Part shown: piece after piece, positions 49,671-59,838 of the stretch
Position numbering within the stretch: the first letter of the stretch is position 1
Layout: every line of letters begins with the position of its first letter
From: Saccharomonospora azurea NA-128
GTDB taxonomy: Bacteria > Actinomycetota > Actinomycetes > Mycobacteriales > Pseudonocardiaceae
Length of the DNA stretch: 64,000 nucleotides
Assembly (NCBI RefSeq): GCF_000231055.2
Contig: NZ_CM001466.1
Span: forward strand, 1,589,854 to 1,653,853
Direction of reading: 5' to 3'
Made by a program: the position numbers and the translations under genes
The notes under the pieces: generated by a model
The model's database searches: none
Seen by the model: only the letters and a program-made list of their open reading frames with translations
Told to the model about the DNA's origin: nothing

Positions 49671-50738
49671 GTGCTGAAACGCTCGGTGCGCCGCACGACA
49701 CGTCGCGAGGGCGAGCACACGACCCGGCTCCGGCCGGGCACCGTGCTGCTCGCCCTCGCGGGCCTGCTGGTGGTCTGCCTGGCCTCCGTCGTGGTCGGCT
49801 CCGGCGACCTCGGCTGGCAGCGGGTACTCGCCGAGATCGGCGCGCAGCTCACCGGCACGCTCTCTCCGCTGTCGGAACGCGAGGCGGCGATCGTCTGGGA
49901 ACTGCGGGTTCCCCGGGTGCTGCTCGCCGGCATCGTGGGTGCCGCGCTCGCCGGTGCGGGCGCCGCCTTCCAGGGCGTGTTCCGCAACCCGCTGGCCGAC
50001 CCGTACCTGTTGGGGGCCGCGGCGGGAGCCGGGATGGCGGCGACACTGGTCATGGTGCTCGCCCCCGCGGTGACCACCTGGCTGGTCGGTCCGGTACCGT
50101 TGGCCGCCTTCGCCGGCGCGCTCGGCGGCGTGGGCCTGAGCTGGGTGCTGGGTCGCTCGGCGGGCGGCGCGGGCACGGCGACGCTATTGCTCGCGGGTGT
50201 CGCGGTGACGGCGTTCCTGACCGCCGTGCAGACCTTCGTGCAGCAGCTCAACACCGACACGCTCAAGCAGGTGTACACGTGGACGCTCGGCGGGCTCAAC
50301 GTGAGCGGGTGGAACGACGTCTGGCTCGCCCTGCCCTACGTGGCCGCCTCCGCGCTGGTGCTGTGTGTGTGCGCGAGGCTGCTGGACGTCCTCGCTCTCG
50401 GCGACGCCGAAGCCGCCTCACTGGGCGTGCGGCCCGGTCTGCTGCGGCTGGTCCTGCTCGGAGCGGCGTCACTCGCGACGGCCGCCGCCGTGGCCGTGAG
50501 CGGGTTGATCGGCTTCGTGGGCATCGTCGTGCCGCACGTCGTGCGCCTGCTCGCGGGCGCGAGCTACCGCGTCATCGTGCCGCTGTCGCTCATCGGCGGG
50601 GCCGCGTTCCTGATCGTCGCCGACTACGTCGCCCGCACGGCGATGCCCGGTGAGCTGCCGCTCGGCGTCGTGACGGCATTCGCGGGCGCGCCGTTCTTCG
50701 CCCTGGTACTCCGGACGACGAAGGGACGTGCGTCGTGA
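49671..50738 (+). CDS. btuC: Cobalamin ABC transporter permease
   Basis: 355 aa with about ten membrane helices, FecCD/BtuC family. Landmarks are RVPRVLLAGIVGAALAGAGA then FQGVFRNPLADPYLLG, the coupling helix region after GVRPGLLRLV, and GLIGFVGIVVPHVVRLLAG. It forms the membrane channel as a dimer. The GTG at 49671 is 2 nt after the btuF stop; a longer in-frame extension lies inside btuF. The stop overlaps btuD by 4 nt (GTGA). Confidence 0.9.
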   Translation: MLKRSVRRTTRREGEHTTRLRPGTVLLALAGLLVVCLASVVVGSGDLGWQRVLAEIGAQLTGTLSPLSEREAAIVWELRVPRVLLAGIVGAALAGAGAAFQGVFRNPLADPYLLGAAAGAGMAATLVMVLAPAVTTWLVGPVPLAAFAGALGGVGLSWVLGRSAGGAGTATLLLAGVAVTAFLTAVQTFVQQLNTDTLKQVYTWTLGGLNVSGWNDVWLALPYVAASALVLCVCARLLDVLALGDAEAASLGVRPGLLRLVLLGAASLATAAAVAVSGLIGFVGIVVPHVVRLLAGASYRVIVPLSLIGGAAFLIVADYVARTAMPGELPLGVVTAFAGAPFFALVLRTTKGRAS

Positions 50739-51511
50739 CGGCACTGCGCCTCGACCGGGTCGGTGTGGCCTACCACGGCGACCCGGTGGTCCACGACGTC
50801 TCGGTCGGCCTGGCCCAGGGCGGCTGGCTCGCCATCGTGGGCCCCAACGGGGCGGGGAAGTCGACGCTGCTCAAGGCGATCGCCGGACTCGTCCCGCACT
50901 CGGGCCGCATCACGGTGAACGACTCCCCCACCGAGAGCCTGACGCGGCGGCAACGCGCCACGCTCATCGGCTACGCCGCCCAGAACCCGGTCCTCCCGGA
51001 CCGGCTCACGGTGACCGACTACGTCCTGCTCGGACGCACGCCGCACCTGCGGCCCCTCGCCCGGGAGACGGCCGCCGACCTCGCCCTCGTGCACGAGACC
51101 CTCGACCGGCTCGACCTGGGCGACCTCGCCGGACGCGAGCTCGACACGCTGTCCGGTGGGGAACGGCAACGAGCGGTGCTGGCTCGGGTCCTGGCACAAC
51201 GGACCCGGTTGCTGTTGCTGGACGAACCCACCACGGGCCTCGACATCGGTCACGCCCAGGCATTGTTGGAACGCCTCGACCGGCTCCGCGCCGAGGACGG
51301 CATCACCGTCGTCACCACGCTGCACGACCTGACGTTCGCCGCGCAGTACGCCGACACGCTCCTGCTGCTCGACCGGGGCGAGGTGGTCGTGGCCGGTTCG
51401 GGCCGCGACGTCCTGACCGCTGCCCGGCTGCGCGAACACTACTCAGCCGAGGTGGAGGTGCTCACCACGGCGGCCGGGCACCCGGTGGTCGCTCCCGTCC
51501 GTCCCGCGTGA
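50735..51511 (+). CDS. btuD: Cobalamin ABC transporter ATP-binding protein
   Basis: 258 aa. Walker A is VGPNGAGKSTLLKAIAG, the Q loop YAAQNPVLP, the signature LSGGERQRAVLARVLA, Walker B LLLLDEPTTGLD and the H loop TLHD. It drives import of the substrate bound by BtuF. The GTG at 50735 overlaps btuC by 4 nt, completing a three-gene operon under the cobalamin riboswitch. It is convergent with lgt, 7 bp away. Confidence 0.92.
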   Translation: MTALRLDRVGVAYHGDPVVHDVSVGLAQGGWLAIVGPNGAGKSTLLKAIAGLVPHSGRITVNDSPTESLTRRQRATLIGYAAQNPVLPDRLTVTDYVLLGRTPHLRPLARETAADLALVHETLDRLDLGDLAGRELDTLSGGERQRAVLARVLAQRTRLLLLDEPTTGLDIGHAQALLERLDRLRAEDGITVVTTLHDLTFAAQYADTLLLLDRGEVVVAGSGRDVLTAARLREHYSAEVEVLTTAAGHPVVAPVRPA

Positions 51512-51518
51512 CGCGGGC

Positions 51519-52610
51519 TCAGCCGCGAGCCGAGGAGGAACCGCCGACGTCCGCGTCGGCACCACCGCCGCGCTCCTCTCGGCGGTCGGGCGCGCCGCCG
51601 CTTTCACCGTCGGCGTCCGAACCGGCCGAGGCGTCGGCGGAGCCGGACGTGTCGGCGTCCTCCCGGGCGGCCTCGTTCCGGTCGTCGCCGTCGCCGTCCC
51701 CGTCCGCCACACCCGCGCCGTCGTCGTCGGGATCGGTGGCGAGCGTCTCCGGCCGCTCCCTCGGACCACGCCGCCGGGCGACCACCAGGTAGATCACCGC
51801 ACCGGCGAAGACCAGCAGCGACGTCCACACGTTCACCCGCAGGCCCAGGATGTGGTTGGCCTGGTCGGTGCGCATGAGCTCGATCCAGAACCGGCCCGCC
51901 GTGTACCCGGCGACGTACAGCGCGAACGCGCGTCCGTGCCCGAGACGGAACCGACGGTCGGCCCACACCACCAGCAGAGCCACACCGAGGTTCCACAGCA
52001 GCTCGTAGAGGAAGGTCGGGTGGACCACCGTCAGGGGCACGTCCGAGATGGCGACGCCATTGAGCTGGTCCGGAAGTCCCGTGGCGGGGTCGACCCGCTC
52101 GTAGATCTCCAGCCCCCACGGAAGGTCGGTCTCGCCGCCGTAGAGCTCCTGGTTGAAGTAGTTGCCGAGTCGGCCGATGGCCTGCGCGACGACGATGCCG
52201 GGGGCGATGGCGTCCGCCACCGCGGGCAGCGGGATTCCCCGGCGCCGGCACGCGATCCACGCGCCCACCGCGCCCAGCGCGATGGCACCCCAGATGCCGA
52301 GACCACCCTCCCAGATGTACAGCGCGCGGATCGGGTCCCTGCCCTCGCCGAAGTACAGCTGGTTGTCGGTGATGACGTGGTAGAGCCGCCCACCGACCAG
52401 GCCGAACGGAACCGCGAACACGGCGACGTCGACGATCGTGCCCTTCGTGCCGCCGCGCTGCACCCAGCGGCGATCGCCCCACCAGATGGCGAGGACGATC
52501 CCCGCGATGATGCACAGCGCGTAGGCCCGCAACGAGAGGGGCCCGATCTCCCAGACACCCCTGTCGGGGCTCGGGATGTTCGCGAGGAAGTACGTCGACG
52601 CGGTGTTCAC
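51519..52610 (-). CDS. lgt: Prolipoprotein diacylglyceryl transferase
   Basis: 363 aa. Seven membrane helices with the Lgt signature GRLGNYFNQELYGGETDLPW and the conserved HPTFLYELLWNLGVALL and GRFWIELMRTDQ. It adds diacylglycerol to the lipobox cysteine of prelipoproteins such as BtuF. The C-terminal ~75 residues form an Asp/Gly/Ala-rich tail of low complexity, common in actinobacterial Lgt and probably disordered. The GTG at 52610 is preceded by TACGGT at 6 nt and no Shine-Dalgarno, so the mRNA is likely leaderless. It follows trpA, as in M. tuberculosis. Confidence 0.93.
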   Translation of the reverse strand: MNTASTYFLANIPSPDRGVWEIGPLSLRAYALCIIAGIVLAIWWGDRRWVQRGGTKGTIVDVAVFAVPFGLVGGRLYHVITDNQLYFGEGRDPIRALYIWEGGLGIWGAIALGAVGAWIACRRRGIPLPAVADAIAPGIVVAQAIGRLGNYFNQELYGGETDLPWGLEIYERVDPATGLPDQLNGVAISDVPLTVVHPTFLYELLWNLGVALLVVWADRRFRLGHGRAFALYVAGYTAGRFWIELMRTDQANHILGLRVNVWTSLLVFAGAVIYLVVARRRGPRERPETLATDPDDDGAGVADGDGDGDDRNEAAREDADTSGSADASAGSDADGESGGAPDRREERGGGADADVGGSSSARG

Positions 52611-52616
52611 CGGGTC

Positions 52617-52622
52617 ACCGTA
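52617..52622 (-). promoter_or_regulatory. Leaderless -10 element of lgt
   Basis: Read on the minus strand, TACGGT (TANNNT) ends 6 nt before the GTG start of lgt at 52610. That spacing puts the transcription start at the start codon. lgt could therefore be expressed apart from the trp genes upstream. Confidence 0.5.
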
Positions 52623-52723
52623 GCGCGACGCCCCGCACGTCACTGCGGAACCCACCGACAAAGTCACCGGATTCGGAAGCGGCGGTCGCGACACCGTCAC
52701 GACCGCCGCCTACATCCCGAAGG

Positions 52724-53509
52724 TCACCGAGCCGGACGGCGAACCCCGTCGGCGAGCTCGGAGGTCAGCTCGGCCAGCGGCCCGGTGCCGTCCGCGGCCT
52801 TCGCGACGAGCGCCGACCCGACGATGACCGCGTCGGCGAAGCCCGCCACCTCGGCAGCCTGGTCACCGGAGCGCACCCCGAGACCGACACCGATCGGCAG
52901 GTCCGTGTGCTGCCTGGTGCGCCGCACGAGGTCCGCGGCGGCGCTGCCCACCGACTCGCGGGCACCCGTGACACCCATGACGGCCGTCGCGTAGACGAAG
53001 CCCGTGGTGGCCTTCGTGGTCAACGCGATGCGGTCCTCGGACGACGACGGCGCCACGAGGAAGATCCGGTCGAGCCCGTGTTCGGTGGACGCGGCCATCC
53101 AGTCCGAGGCCTCGTCCGGGGTGAGGTCCGGGGTGATGAGTCCGAGCCCGCCCGCCGAGGCCAGATCGCGCGCGAACGCGTCCACGCCGTAGCGGTGCAC
53201 CGGGTTGTAGTACGTCATCACCACGGCCCGCCCGCCCCGGGCGGAGATCGACTCCACGACCTCGAACAGGTGCTTGAGCCGGAATCCGTTGCGCAGCGCC
53301 GCGTCGGCCGCGCCCTGGATGGTCGGCCCGTCCATCACCGGGTCCGAGTACGGGACGCCGACCTCGATGAGATCGGCGCCGGCGTCGATCGTGGCGGCCA
53401 TCAGGTCCTTCGACCCGTCGACGGTCGGGTACCCGGCGGGCAGATACGCCACGAGCGCGGCCCGCTGCTCCGTCTTCGTGCTGTCGAACAGCTCCCCGAG
53501 CCTGCTCAC
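52724..53509 (-). CDS. trpA: Tryptophan synthase alpha subunit
   Basis: 261 aa, a TIM barrel. The catalytic Glu is in [19 protein letters not shown] and the Asp in [19 protein letters not shown] context (family D60 equivalent: SDP); the phosphate loop is [10 protein letters not shown] and [13 protein letters not shown]. It splits indole-3-glycerol phosphate to indole, which passes to TrpB. The GTG at 53509 overlaps the trpB stop by 4 nt (GTGA), so the two subunits are translated in a coupled fashion. Confidence 0.95.
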   Translation of the reverse strand: MSRLGELFDSTKTEQRAALVAYLPAGYPTVDGSKDLMAATIDAGADLIEVGVPYSDPVMDGPTIQGAADAALRNGFRLKHLFEVVESISARGGRAVVMTYYNPVHRYGVDAFARDLASAGGLGLITPDLTPDEASDWMAASTEHGLDRIFLVAPSSSEDRIALTTKATTGFVYATAVMGVTGARESVGSAAADLVRRTRQHTDLPIGVGLGVRSGDQAAEVAGFADAVIVGSALVAKAADGTGPLAELTSELADGVRRPAR

Positions 53510-54744
53510 ACGTCCTCCACGAGCTTGAAGTACCGGGCAGCGGTGTCCACGTCCTTGTCGCCCCGGCCCGAGAGGCTGACCACGATGTGTGCGTCGGGGC
53601 CGAGCTCCCGGCCGAGCTGGAGGGCACCCGCGAGGGCGTGCGCCGACTCGATCGCGGGAATGATGCCCTCCGTGCGGGAGAGCAGCTGGAAGGCCTCCAT
53701 CGCCTCGGCGTCGGTGACGGCGCGGTACTCGGCTCGACCGCTGTCCTTGAGCCACGAGTGCTCGGGACCCACGCCCGGGTAGTCCAGGCCCGCGGAGATC
53801 GAGTACGCCTCGATGGTCTGGCCGTCCTCGTCCTGCAGCAGGTACGAGAGCGCGCCGTGCAGCGTTCCCGGCGTGCCCTGCGTCAGGGTCGCGCCGTGCT
53901 CGCCGGAGTCGAGGCCCTTGCCGCCGGGTTCGAGGCCCACCAGGCGCACGTCCGAATCGTCGAGGAAGCCGTGGAAGATACCGATGGCGTTGGAGCCGCC
54001 ACCCACACAGGCCGCCACGGCGTCGGGCAACCGCCCCGTCAGCTCCAGGATCTGCCTGCGCGCCTCCTCACCGATGATCCGGTGGAAGTTGCGGACCATG
54101 ACCGGGAACGGGTGCGCCCCGGCGGCCGTGCCGAGCAGATAGTGCGTGGTGTCCACATTGGTCACCCAGTCGCGGAGCGCCTCATTGATGGCGTCCTTCA
54201 GCGTCCGCGAGCCGGTCCGCACCGGCACCACCTCGGCACCGAGCAGCCGCATCCGGGCGACGTTCAACGCCTGGCGCTGCGTGTCGACCTCGCCCATGTA
54301 GACCACGCAGTCGAGGTCGAGCAGCGCACACGCGGTGGCGGTGGCCACCCCGTGCTGACCCGCTCCCGTCTCGGCGATGACCCGGGTCTTGCCCATCCGC
54401 TTGGTGAGCAGCGCCTGACCCAGCACGTTGTTGATCTTGTGCGACCCCGTGTGGTTGAGGTCCTCGCGCTTGAGGAAGATCCGCGCACCGCCCGCGTGCT
54501 CGGCGAAGCGGGGAGCCTCGGTGAGCAGCGACGGCCTGCCCGCGTACCCGGAGAGCAGCCGCTCGAACTCCGCGGTGAACTCCGGGTCGGACTTCGCCTT
54601 GTCGTACTCGGCGGCGAGTTCGTCCAAGGCGCCCATCAGCGCCTCGGGCAGGTAGCGGCCCCCGTACGGGCCGAAGTGGCCCCGCTCGTCGGGGTCGTGG
54701 GCGGTGTTCGCCTGGTCCGTGCTCACGTCATCCGCTCCCGTCAT
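53506..54744 (-). CDS. trpB: Tryptophan synthase beta subunit
   Basis: 412 aa. The PLP lysine is in [16 protein letters not shown], the catalytic Glu in [16 protein letters not shown], and the phosphate-binding loop is [15 protein letters not shown]. It joins indole and serine to tryptophan. The ATG at 54744 overlaps the trpC stop by 4 nt (ATGA), with GAGG 8 nt upstream. N-terminal residues match family proteins from [16 protein letters not shown] onward. Confidence 0.96.
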   Translation of the reverse strand: MTGADDVSTDQANTAHDPDERGHFGPYGGRYLPEALMGALDELAAEYDKAKSDPEFTAEFERLLSGYAGRPSLLTEAPRFAEHAGGARIFLKREDLNHTGSHKINNVLGQALLTKRMGKTRVIAETGAGQHGVATATACALLDLDCVVYMGEVDTQRQALNVARMRLLGAEVVPVRTGSRTLKDAINEALRDWVTNVDTTHYLLGTAAGAHPFPVMVRNFHRIIGEEARRQILELTGRLPDAVAACVGGGSNAIGIFHGFLDDSDVRLVGLEPGGKGLDSGEHGATLTQGTPGTLHGALSYLLQDEDGQTIEAYSISAGLDYPGVGPEHSWLKDSGRAEYRAVTDAEAMEAFQLLSRTEGIIPAIESAHALAGALQLGRELGPDAHIVVSLSGRGDKDVDTAARYFKLVEDV

Positions 54745-55550
54745 CGGCTCGGCCTCGGGCAAGCCGGGTGCGATCCCGCCGTCACGAGCTTCACGAGCGC
54801 GCCCTTCGGGTCCTCGGTCGAGACCAGGCCCTCACCGACCAGCACCGCGTCGGCCCCGTGCCCCGCGTACGCCATCAGGTCGCCCGGTCCGCGCACGCCG
54901 GACTCCGCGATCTTGTAGACGTCCATCGGCAGCCCCGGCGCGAGCCTGCCGAACACGTCGCGGTCCACCTCGAGCGTGTGCAGGTTGCGCGCGTTGATGC
55001 CGATGACGGAGGCGCCAGCCTCCAGAGCCCGGTCGGCCTCCTCCGCGTTGTGCACCTCGACCAGCGCCGTCATCCCGAGGGACTCGACCCGGTCGAGCAG
55101 GGACACGAGCGCGTTCTGCTCCAGCGCGGCGACGATCAGCAGCACCATGTCGGCGCCGTACAACCTCGCCTCGTGCACCTGGTACGGGCTGACGATGAAG
55201 TCCTTGCGCAGCAAGGGAACGTCGACCACCGCACGCACAGCCGCGAGGTCGTCCAGCGACCCACCGAAGCGGTGACGTTCGGTGAGCACGCTGATCACTC
55301 GCGCGCCCGCGTCCTCGTAGTCCTTCGCCAGCGACGCCGGGTCGGGAATCGACGCCAGATCGCCCTTGGAAGGACTGCGGCGCTTGACTTCCGCGATCAC
55401 GGCGATACCCGACTCGCGCAACGCCGCCATGGCGTCCCTCGGCTCCGGGGCCTCGGCGGCACGGCGCTTGAGTTCCTCGAACGGCAGCGCCGCCTCGCGC
55501 TCGGCGAGATCGGCCCGCACGTCGGCGATGATGTCTTCCAGAACGCTCAC
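54741..55550 (-). CDS. trpC: Indole-3-glycerol phosphate synthase
   Basis: 269 aa, a TIM barrel. Family motifs: [15 protein letters not shown] (catalytic Lys), [35 protein letters not shown] (catalytic Lys), [14 protein letters not shown] and [12 protein letters not shown]. It closes the indole ring from the PRA product. The GTG at 55550 is chosen as in family members. A 155-bp gap separates it from the membrane-protein gene upstream, and TAGCAT on the minus strand in that gap could give trpCBA its own promoter. No trpD or trpF is nearby. Confidence 0.95.
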   Translation of the reverse strand: MSVLEDIIADVRADLAEREAALPFEELKRRAAEAPEPRDAMAALRESGIAVIAEVKRRSPSKGDLASIPDPASLAKDYEDAGARVISVLTERHRFGGSLDDLAAVRAVVDVPLLRKDFIVSPYQVHEARLYGADMVLLIVAALEQNALVSLLDRVESLGMTALVEVHNAEEADRALEAGASVIGINARNLHTLEVDRDVFGRLAPGLPMDVYKIAESGVRGPGDLMAYAGHGADAVLVGEGLVSTEDPKGALVKLVTAGSHPACPRPSR

Positions 55551-55705
55551 CGGGCGGCCCCACCGGGAGTCACGATGCCTGTTGGTTCACTCGCAAGGTG
55601 GATCACAAAAACCTTCCCCTTCCCGCCGATTCGATGCTAACCCGCTCGATGCCGCGCACCGGCCTGGGGTCGTATTGCGCCGTGCCCTCGGACATAAACG
55701 CGGCC

Positions 55706-56287
55706 TCAACGATCGCGTGTGGTGGGATCCTCACCCTCCGACAACGCGTTCCACAGGTCGGCGTCGGGGTTTCCGGACCGCCTGCGTTCCTTCTGCTCAC
55801 CCGGAGCGGAGTACTTCGCGCCCATTCGGGGCATGCGGTGCCCCCGCCACGCGAGGACGGCCCCCGCGAACGCGTAGAGGGCCGCCGCGACCAACGCCGC
55901 TCCGGGGCCGAGCCAGGTCTTCGTCGGTTCGCCCGGCATCGCGTCGTAGCCGGGCGCCCGCGTGGACAGGTCCACGTCGTAGGCTGAACCGTCCAGCACG
56001 AGCACCGTCACCCACACGGCCACCGCGACGAGCACGATCCCGAGGACACGGCGGGCCACACCGCGGAGCGCGAGCGTCGCGGCCATCGCGGCCAGAGCCA
56101 GCAGCGCCAGCGGCACCGGCCACGTCACCAGGTCGGAGCCGGAGATCTCCTCGCGCAGCTCACCGTGGAACACGGTCCCCGCGGGCACGTCGACCCACGT
56201 CAGCGAGGACGCGCCCCACAGAGCCAGCGCCGCCGACGCCAACGCCGCCAGGGCGATCCACAGTGGACGCTTGGCCGAGTCAGGCAC
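55706..56287 (-). CDS. Trp-operon-associated membrane protein (TIGR02234 family)
   Basis: 193 aa with four membrane helices (about residues 8-26, 55-73, 80-98, 128-146). The pattern [16 protein letters not shown] near the N-terminus and the position between trpE and trpC identify the actinobacterial TIGR02234 family (Rv1610-like, remembered). The function is unknown; transport or sensing of an aromatic compound is a guess. The GTG at 56287 overlaps the trpE stop by 8 nt (GTGCCTGA), the same kind of overlap as at the glt junction. Confidence 0.85.
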   Translation of the reverse strand: MPDSAKRPLWIALAALASAALALWGASSLTWVDVPAGTVFHGELREEISGSDLVTWPVPLALLALAAMAATLALRGVARRVLGIVLVAVAVWVTVLVLDGSAYDVDLSTRAPGYDAMPGEPTKTWLGPGAALVAAALYAFAGAVLAWRGHRMPRMGAKYSAPGEQKERRRSGNPDADLWNALSEGEDPTTRDR

Positions 56288-57833
56288 CGGAATCGGCCGC
56301 CTTCGCCGGAGTCATGCTCCCCGCCGCCGCCACGGCCGAGAGCACCGTCCGCGCCTTGTTCAGCGACTCGGTGTCCTCGTAGTCCGCGTCGGAGTCGGCG
56401 ACGACACCGGCACCCGCCTGGACGTAGGCCACGCCGTCCCGCATCAGCGCCGTGCGGATCGCGATCGCGGTGTCGGCGTCCCCCGCGAAGTCGAGGTAGC
56501 CGACGATCCCACCGTAGAGAGCTCTCCGGGTGGGCTCCAGCTCCTCGATCAGCTCCATGGCCCGGACCTTCGGCGCGCCCGACAGCGTGCCCGCCGGGAA
56601 GCACGCGAGCACCGCGTCGAACGCCGTCGCGTCCTCGGCGAGCTCCCCCGTGATCGTGGACACGATGTGCATCACGTGGCTGTACCGCTCGATGGTGAAC
56701 GAGTCCACCACCCGGACCGTGCCCGGACGGCACACCTTGCCGAGGTCGTTGCGGCCGAGGTCCACGAGCATCAGGTGCTCGGCGCGCTCCTTCTCGTCGG
56801 CGAGGAGGTCCTTCGCGAGCCGGGCGTCCTCCTCCGCGTCCGCGCCACGCCACCGGGTGCCCGCGATCGGGTGAGTGGTCGCCTTGCCGTCCCGGACGGT
56901 GACCAGCGCCTCCGGGCTCGACCCCACGATGTCGAAACCGTCGAGGCGCAACAGGTACATGTACGGGCTCGGGTTCGACGTCCGCAGCACGCGGTACACG
57001 TCGAGCGCGTCGGCGTCCGTGCTCATCTCGAACCGCTGCGACGGCACGACCTGGAACGCCTCTCCGGCCTTGATCGCCTCCACCGTCTTGTGCACGGCGG
57101 CGTGGAAGTCCTCCTTGGCGGTCTTCCGGGTGAACTCCGGCGCCGGGCGCTCGAACACCGCGTTGGTGGCCGGAGCGGAATCGGCGAGCCGCTCGGCCAT
57201 CACGTCCAGCCGCCGCACCGCGTCGTCGTAGGCCGCGTCGACGCGTTCCGGGGAGTCGTCCCAGTTCACCGCGTTGGCGATGAGCGTGACCGTGCCCTCG
57301 TGGTGGTCCAGCACGGCGAGGTCGGTGGCGAGCAGCATCGTCAGCTCGGGGATGTCGATGTCGCGTTCGGCGAGTTCGGGCAGCCGCTCGATCCACCGCA
57401 CGGCGTCGTAGCCGACGTAGCCGACGAGGCCACCGGTCAACGGCGGCAGGCCCGGCAACGGTTCGGTGTGCAGCGTCGCGAGGGTCTCGCGCAGGACCTC
57501 CAGCGGGTCGCCCTCGGTGGGCAACCCGGCGACGGGAGTGCCCGTCCACACGGGCTTGCCGTCCCGGACGGTCAACGCGGAGGGACTGTCGACGCCGACG
57601 AACGACCATCGCGACCAGGACTGCCCGTTCTCGGCCGACTCCAGCAGGAACGTACCGGGCCGGTCACCGGCGAGCTTGCGGTACAGCCCCACGGGCGTGT
57701 CCGCGTCCGCCAGCAACCGCCGCACCACCGGGATCACACGGCGTTCCTGTGCGAGCGCCCGGAAGTCGTCACGACTCGGGCTGACCTCACCCAGTCCGCG
57801 GGCCACGGGGTGGGAAGTCTGGGCAGTCACCAT
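56280..57833 (-). CDS. trpE: Anthranilate synthase component I
   Basis: 517 aa. The chorismate-binding C-terminal domain carries [57 protein letters not shown]-like SHVMHIVST and [20 protein letters not shown]. The N-terminal domain has the tryptophan feedback site ([22 protein letters not shown] element). It converts chorismate to anthranilate with a separate glutaminase not in the window. The ATG at 57833 has only a weak ribosome binding site. No Trp-rich leader peptide was found in the 93-bp gap to the divergent TetR gene, so attenuation is not evident. Confidence 0.95.
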   Translation of the reverse strand: MVTAQTSHPVARGLGEVSPSRDDFRALAQERRVIPVVRRLLADADTPVGLYRKLAGDRPGTFLLESAENGQSWSRWSFVGVDSPSALTVRDGKPVWTGTPVAGLPTEGDPLEVLRETLATLHTEPLPGLPPLTGGLVGYVGYDAVRWIERLPELAERDIDIPELTMLLATDLAVLDHHEGTVTLIANAVNWDDSPERVDAAYDDAVRRLDVMAERLADSAPATNAVFERPAPEFTRKTAKEDFHAAVHKTVEAIKAGEAFQVVPSQRFEMSTDADALDVYRVLRTSNPSPYMYLLRLDGFDIVGSSPEALVTVRDGKATTHPIAGTRWRGADAEEDARLAKDLLADEKERAEHLMLVDLGRNDLGKVCRPGTVRVVDSFTIERYSHVMHIVSTITGELAEDATAFDAVLACFPAGTLSGAPKVRAMELIEELEPTRRALYGGIVGYLDFAGDADTAIAIRTALMRDGVAYVQAGAGVVADSDADYEDTESLNKARTVLSAVAAAGSMTPAKAADSGA

Positions 57834-57926
57834 GAGCTCATTGTCCCGCCGCGGCGGCCTCCGTCCGTCACCGGGTGAATTCAACACCGGAGGAATAAAG
57901 CTGCCCTCGTCGGGCATCATGTTGAT

Positions 57927-58574
57927 ATGACGACCGCGAAGGGCAGCACGTCCGACCGCCCGCCCACACGCAGGCGCGGCAGGCGCGCGGGCGGGGAGGA
58001 CACGCGGGCGGCACTGCTCACCGCCGCCCGCGCCGTGTTCGCCGAGCACGGCTACCACCGCGCGACCGTCAGAGCCATCGCGACCAGAGCCGGGGTGGAC
58101 CCGGCGATGGTGAACCACTGGTTCGGCGGCAAGGACGGGCTGTTCGCCCAGGCGGTCCTCCACATGCCGTTCGACGTGCGCGCCGTCGTCGAGGACGTCA
58201 CCGCCGACGGGCCGGACCGGCTCGGCGAGAACATCGTGCGCCGGTTCGTCACCACGTGGGACGGCGCGGGCGGGCCGGTGTTCAAGGCCCTCGTCCGCAG
58301 CGTGACCACCCACGACGAGGCGCGCAGCGCGCTGCGCGACGTCCTGCTCACGAAGCTCTTCACGGCGATCACGGCCACGGCGGGCAGCGACCGGCCGGAC
58401 CTGCGGGCGAGCCTGTGTGCCACCCAGGTCATCGGCCTCGGCATCGCCCGTTACGTGATGGAGGTCGAGCCGGTCGCCTCCGCCGACCTCGACACGCTCG
58501 TGGCCATGATCGCGCCCACCCTCCAGCGCTACCTCACCGGCGACCTGGACGAGCCGGGCGGCGCCGCCGCCTGA
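57927..58574 (+). CDS. TetR family transcriptional regulator
   Basis: 215 aa. The DNA-binding helix-turn-helix is at about residues 27-75: [20 protein letters not shown] then [20 protein letters not shown]. The C-terminal ligand domain (about 80-205) resembles the TetR_C 'Rv-type' group with [20 protein letters not shown]. It diverges from trpE across 93 bp, so it could control trpE, itself or both. I could not fix an operator by eye. It splits the trp and his clusters and is absent from the same place in M. tuberculosis as I recall. Confidence 0.85.
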   Translation: MTTAKGSTSDRPPTRRRGRRAGGEDTRAALLTAARAVFAEHGYHRATVRAIATRAGVDPAMVNHWFGGKDGLFAQAVLHMPFDVRAVVEDVTADGPDRLGENIVRRFVTTWDGAGGPVFKALVRSVTTHDEARSALRDVLLTKLFTAITATAGSDRPDLRASLCATQVIGLGIARYVMEVEPVASADLDTLVAMIAPTLQRYLTGDLDEPGGAAA

Positions 58575-58591
58575 CGCTCGCTCGGGCCGGC

Positions 58592-58951
58592 TCAGGCCGG
58601 TTCGTCGGCCAGCAGGAGCCGGTCGGCGCCGTCGAAACAGGTGTGGGTGCCGGTGTGACACGCCGGCCCGGTCTGGTCGACGCGCACCAGCACCGTGTCG
58701 GAATCGCAGTCGAGACGCACCTCGCGCACGTGCTGGACGTGCCCCGAGGTCTCCCCCTTCGTCCACAGCTTCCCTCGGCTGCGCGAGAAGTAGGTGCCCC
58801 GACGCGTGGTGAGCGTGCGGTGCAGTGCCTCGTCGTCCATCCACGCCACCATGAGCACCTGCGACGTCGAGTGCTCCACCACGACCGCGCACACCAGGCC
58901 GTCGGCGTTGCGCTTGAGGCGTCGCGCGAGCTCCGGGTCGAGTCCGCTCAC
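58592..58951 (-). CDS. hisI: Phosphoribosyl-AMP cyclohydrolase
   Basis: 119 aa, the single-domain form without HisE. Conserved parts are [38 protein letters not shown] and the metal-binding [20 protein letters not shown] with Cys in GPACHTG and HTCF. It opens the purine ring of phosphoribosyl-AMP in histidine synthesis. The GTG at 58951 overlaps the hisF stop by 4 nt (GTGA). Confidence 0.94.
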   Translation of the reverse strand: MSGLDPELARRLKRNADGLVCAVVVEHSTSQVLMVAWMDDEALHRTLTTRRGTYFSRSRGKLWTKGETSGHVQHVREVRLDCDSDTVLVRVDQTGPACHTGTHTCFDGADRLLLADEPA

Positions 58952-59721
58952 CGGACCTCGACACCTCCCTCGCGCAGCGCCGCCTTCACGTCGCCGATCT
59001 TCATCTCCCCGAAGTGGAAGACGCTCGCGGCCAGCACCGCGTCGGCGCCCGCCCGGACGGCGGGCAGGAAGTGCTCCACCGCGCCCGCGCCACCGCTCGC
59101 GATGAGCGGCACCCGCACGGCCGCCCGCACGAGCTCCAGCAGTTCCAGGTCGAAGCCCTGCTTCGTGCCGTCGGCGTCCATCGAGTTGAGCAGGATCTCC
59201 CCGACGCCCAGCTCCTCGCCGCGCGCCGCCCACTCCACGGCGTCGATCCCCGTGCCACGCCGCCCGCCGTGCGTGGTGACCTCGAAGCCGGACGGGGTCG
59301 GCGTGCCGCCTTCGGGCACCCGCCGCGCGTCCACCGACAGCACGACGCACTGCGCGCCGAACCGGCGCGACGCCTCCCGCAGGAGTTCGGGACGGGCGAT
59401 GGCGGCCGTGTTGATGCTCACCTTGTCGGCTCCCGCGCGCAGCAGCCGGTCGACGTCCTCCGTGCTGCGCACCCCGCCGCCCACGGTGAGCGGGATGAAC
59501 ACCTGCTCCGCCGTGCGGCGCACGACGTCGAAGGTGGTCTCGCGGTTGCCCGACGAGGCCGTGACGTCGAGGAACGTCAGCTCGTCGGCCCCCTCGGAGT
59601 CGTAGAGGCGGGCCAGTTCGACCGGATCCCCGGCGTCCCGGAGGTCGGCGAAGTTGACGCCCTTGACCACCCGGCCCGCGTCGACGTCGAGACAGGGGAT
59701 GACTCTCACCGCGACGGACAT
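58948..59721 (-). CDS. hisF: Imidazole glycerol phosphate synthase, cyclase subunit
   Basis: 257 aa, a TIM barrel with both catalytic Asp residues ([19 protein letters not shown] and [10 protein letters not shown]) and phosphate loops ([13 protein letters not shown] and [12 protein letters not shown]). It takes ammonia from HisH to make imidazole glycerol phosphate and AICAR. hisH and hisA lie 2.5 kb away on the same strand, separated by two plus-strand genes that interrupt what is normally one cluster. Confidence 0.95.
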   Translation of the reverse strand: MSVAVRVIPCLDVDAGRVVKGVNFADLRDAGDPVELARLYDSEGADELTFLDVTASSGNRETTFDVVRRTAEQVFIPLTVGGGVRSTEDVDRLLRAGADKVSINTAAIARPELLREASRRFGAQCVVLSVDARRVPEGGTPTPSGFEVTTHGGRRGTGIDAVEWAARGEELGVGEILLNSMDADGTKQGFDLELLELVRAAVRVPLIASGGAGAVEHFLPAVRAGADAVLAASVFHFGEMKIGDVKAALREGGVEVR

Positions 59722-59826
59722 GGCCTCAGCCTAACCGGGCCGCCCGGCCCCCCTGCCAGGTGACACCGGGTCCCCCGGCGAGCGTGTGGGCGGAGAGCCC
59801 GAACGCGGTGCGACGGGGCGGCTCTC

Positions 59827-59832
59827 TACAGT
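59827..59832 (+). promoter_or_regulatory. Leaderless -10 element of the GT-C gene
   Basis: TACAGT (TANNNT) ends 6 nt before the ATG at 59839, with no Shine-Dalgarno. The mRNA probably begins at the start codon. Confidence 0.5.
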
Positions 59833-59838
59833 GCTTTC

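Noticed and set aside
55551..55705. HGxxPAAW-type small gene expected between the TIGR02234 gene and trpC
   Set aside because: The 155-bp gap has no frame with that motif; the gene appears to be missing here.
57834..57926. Trp leader peptide or attenuator ahead of trpE
   Set aside because: The only small frame on the trpE strand contains no Trp codons, and no alternative hairpins were evident.
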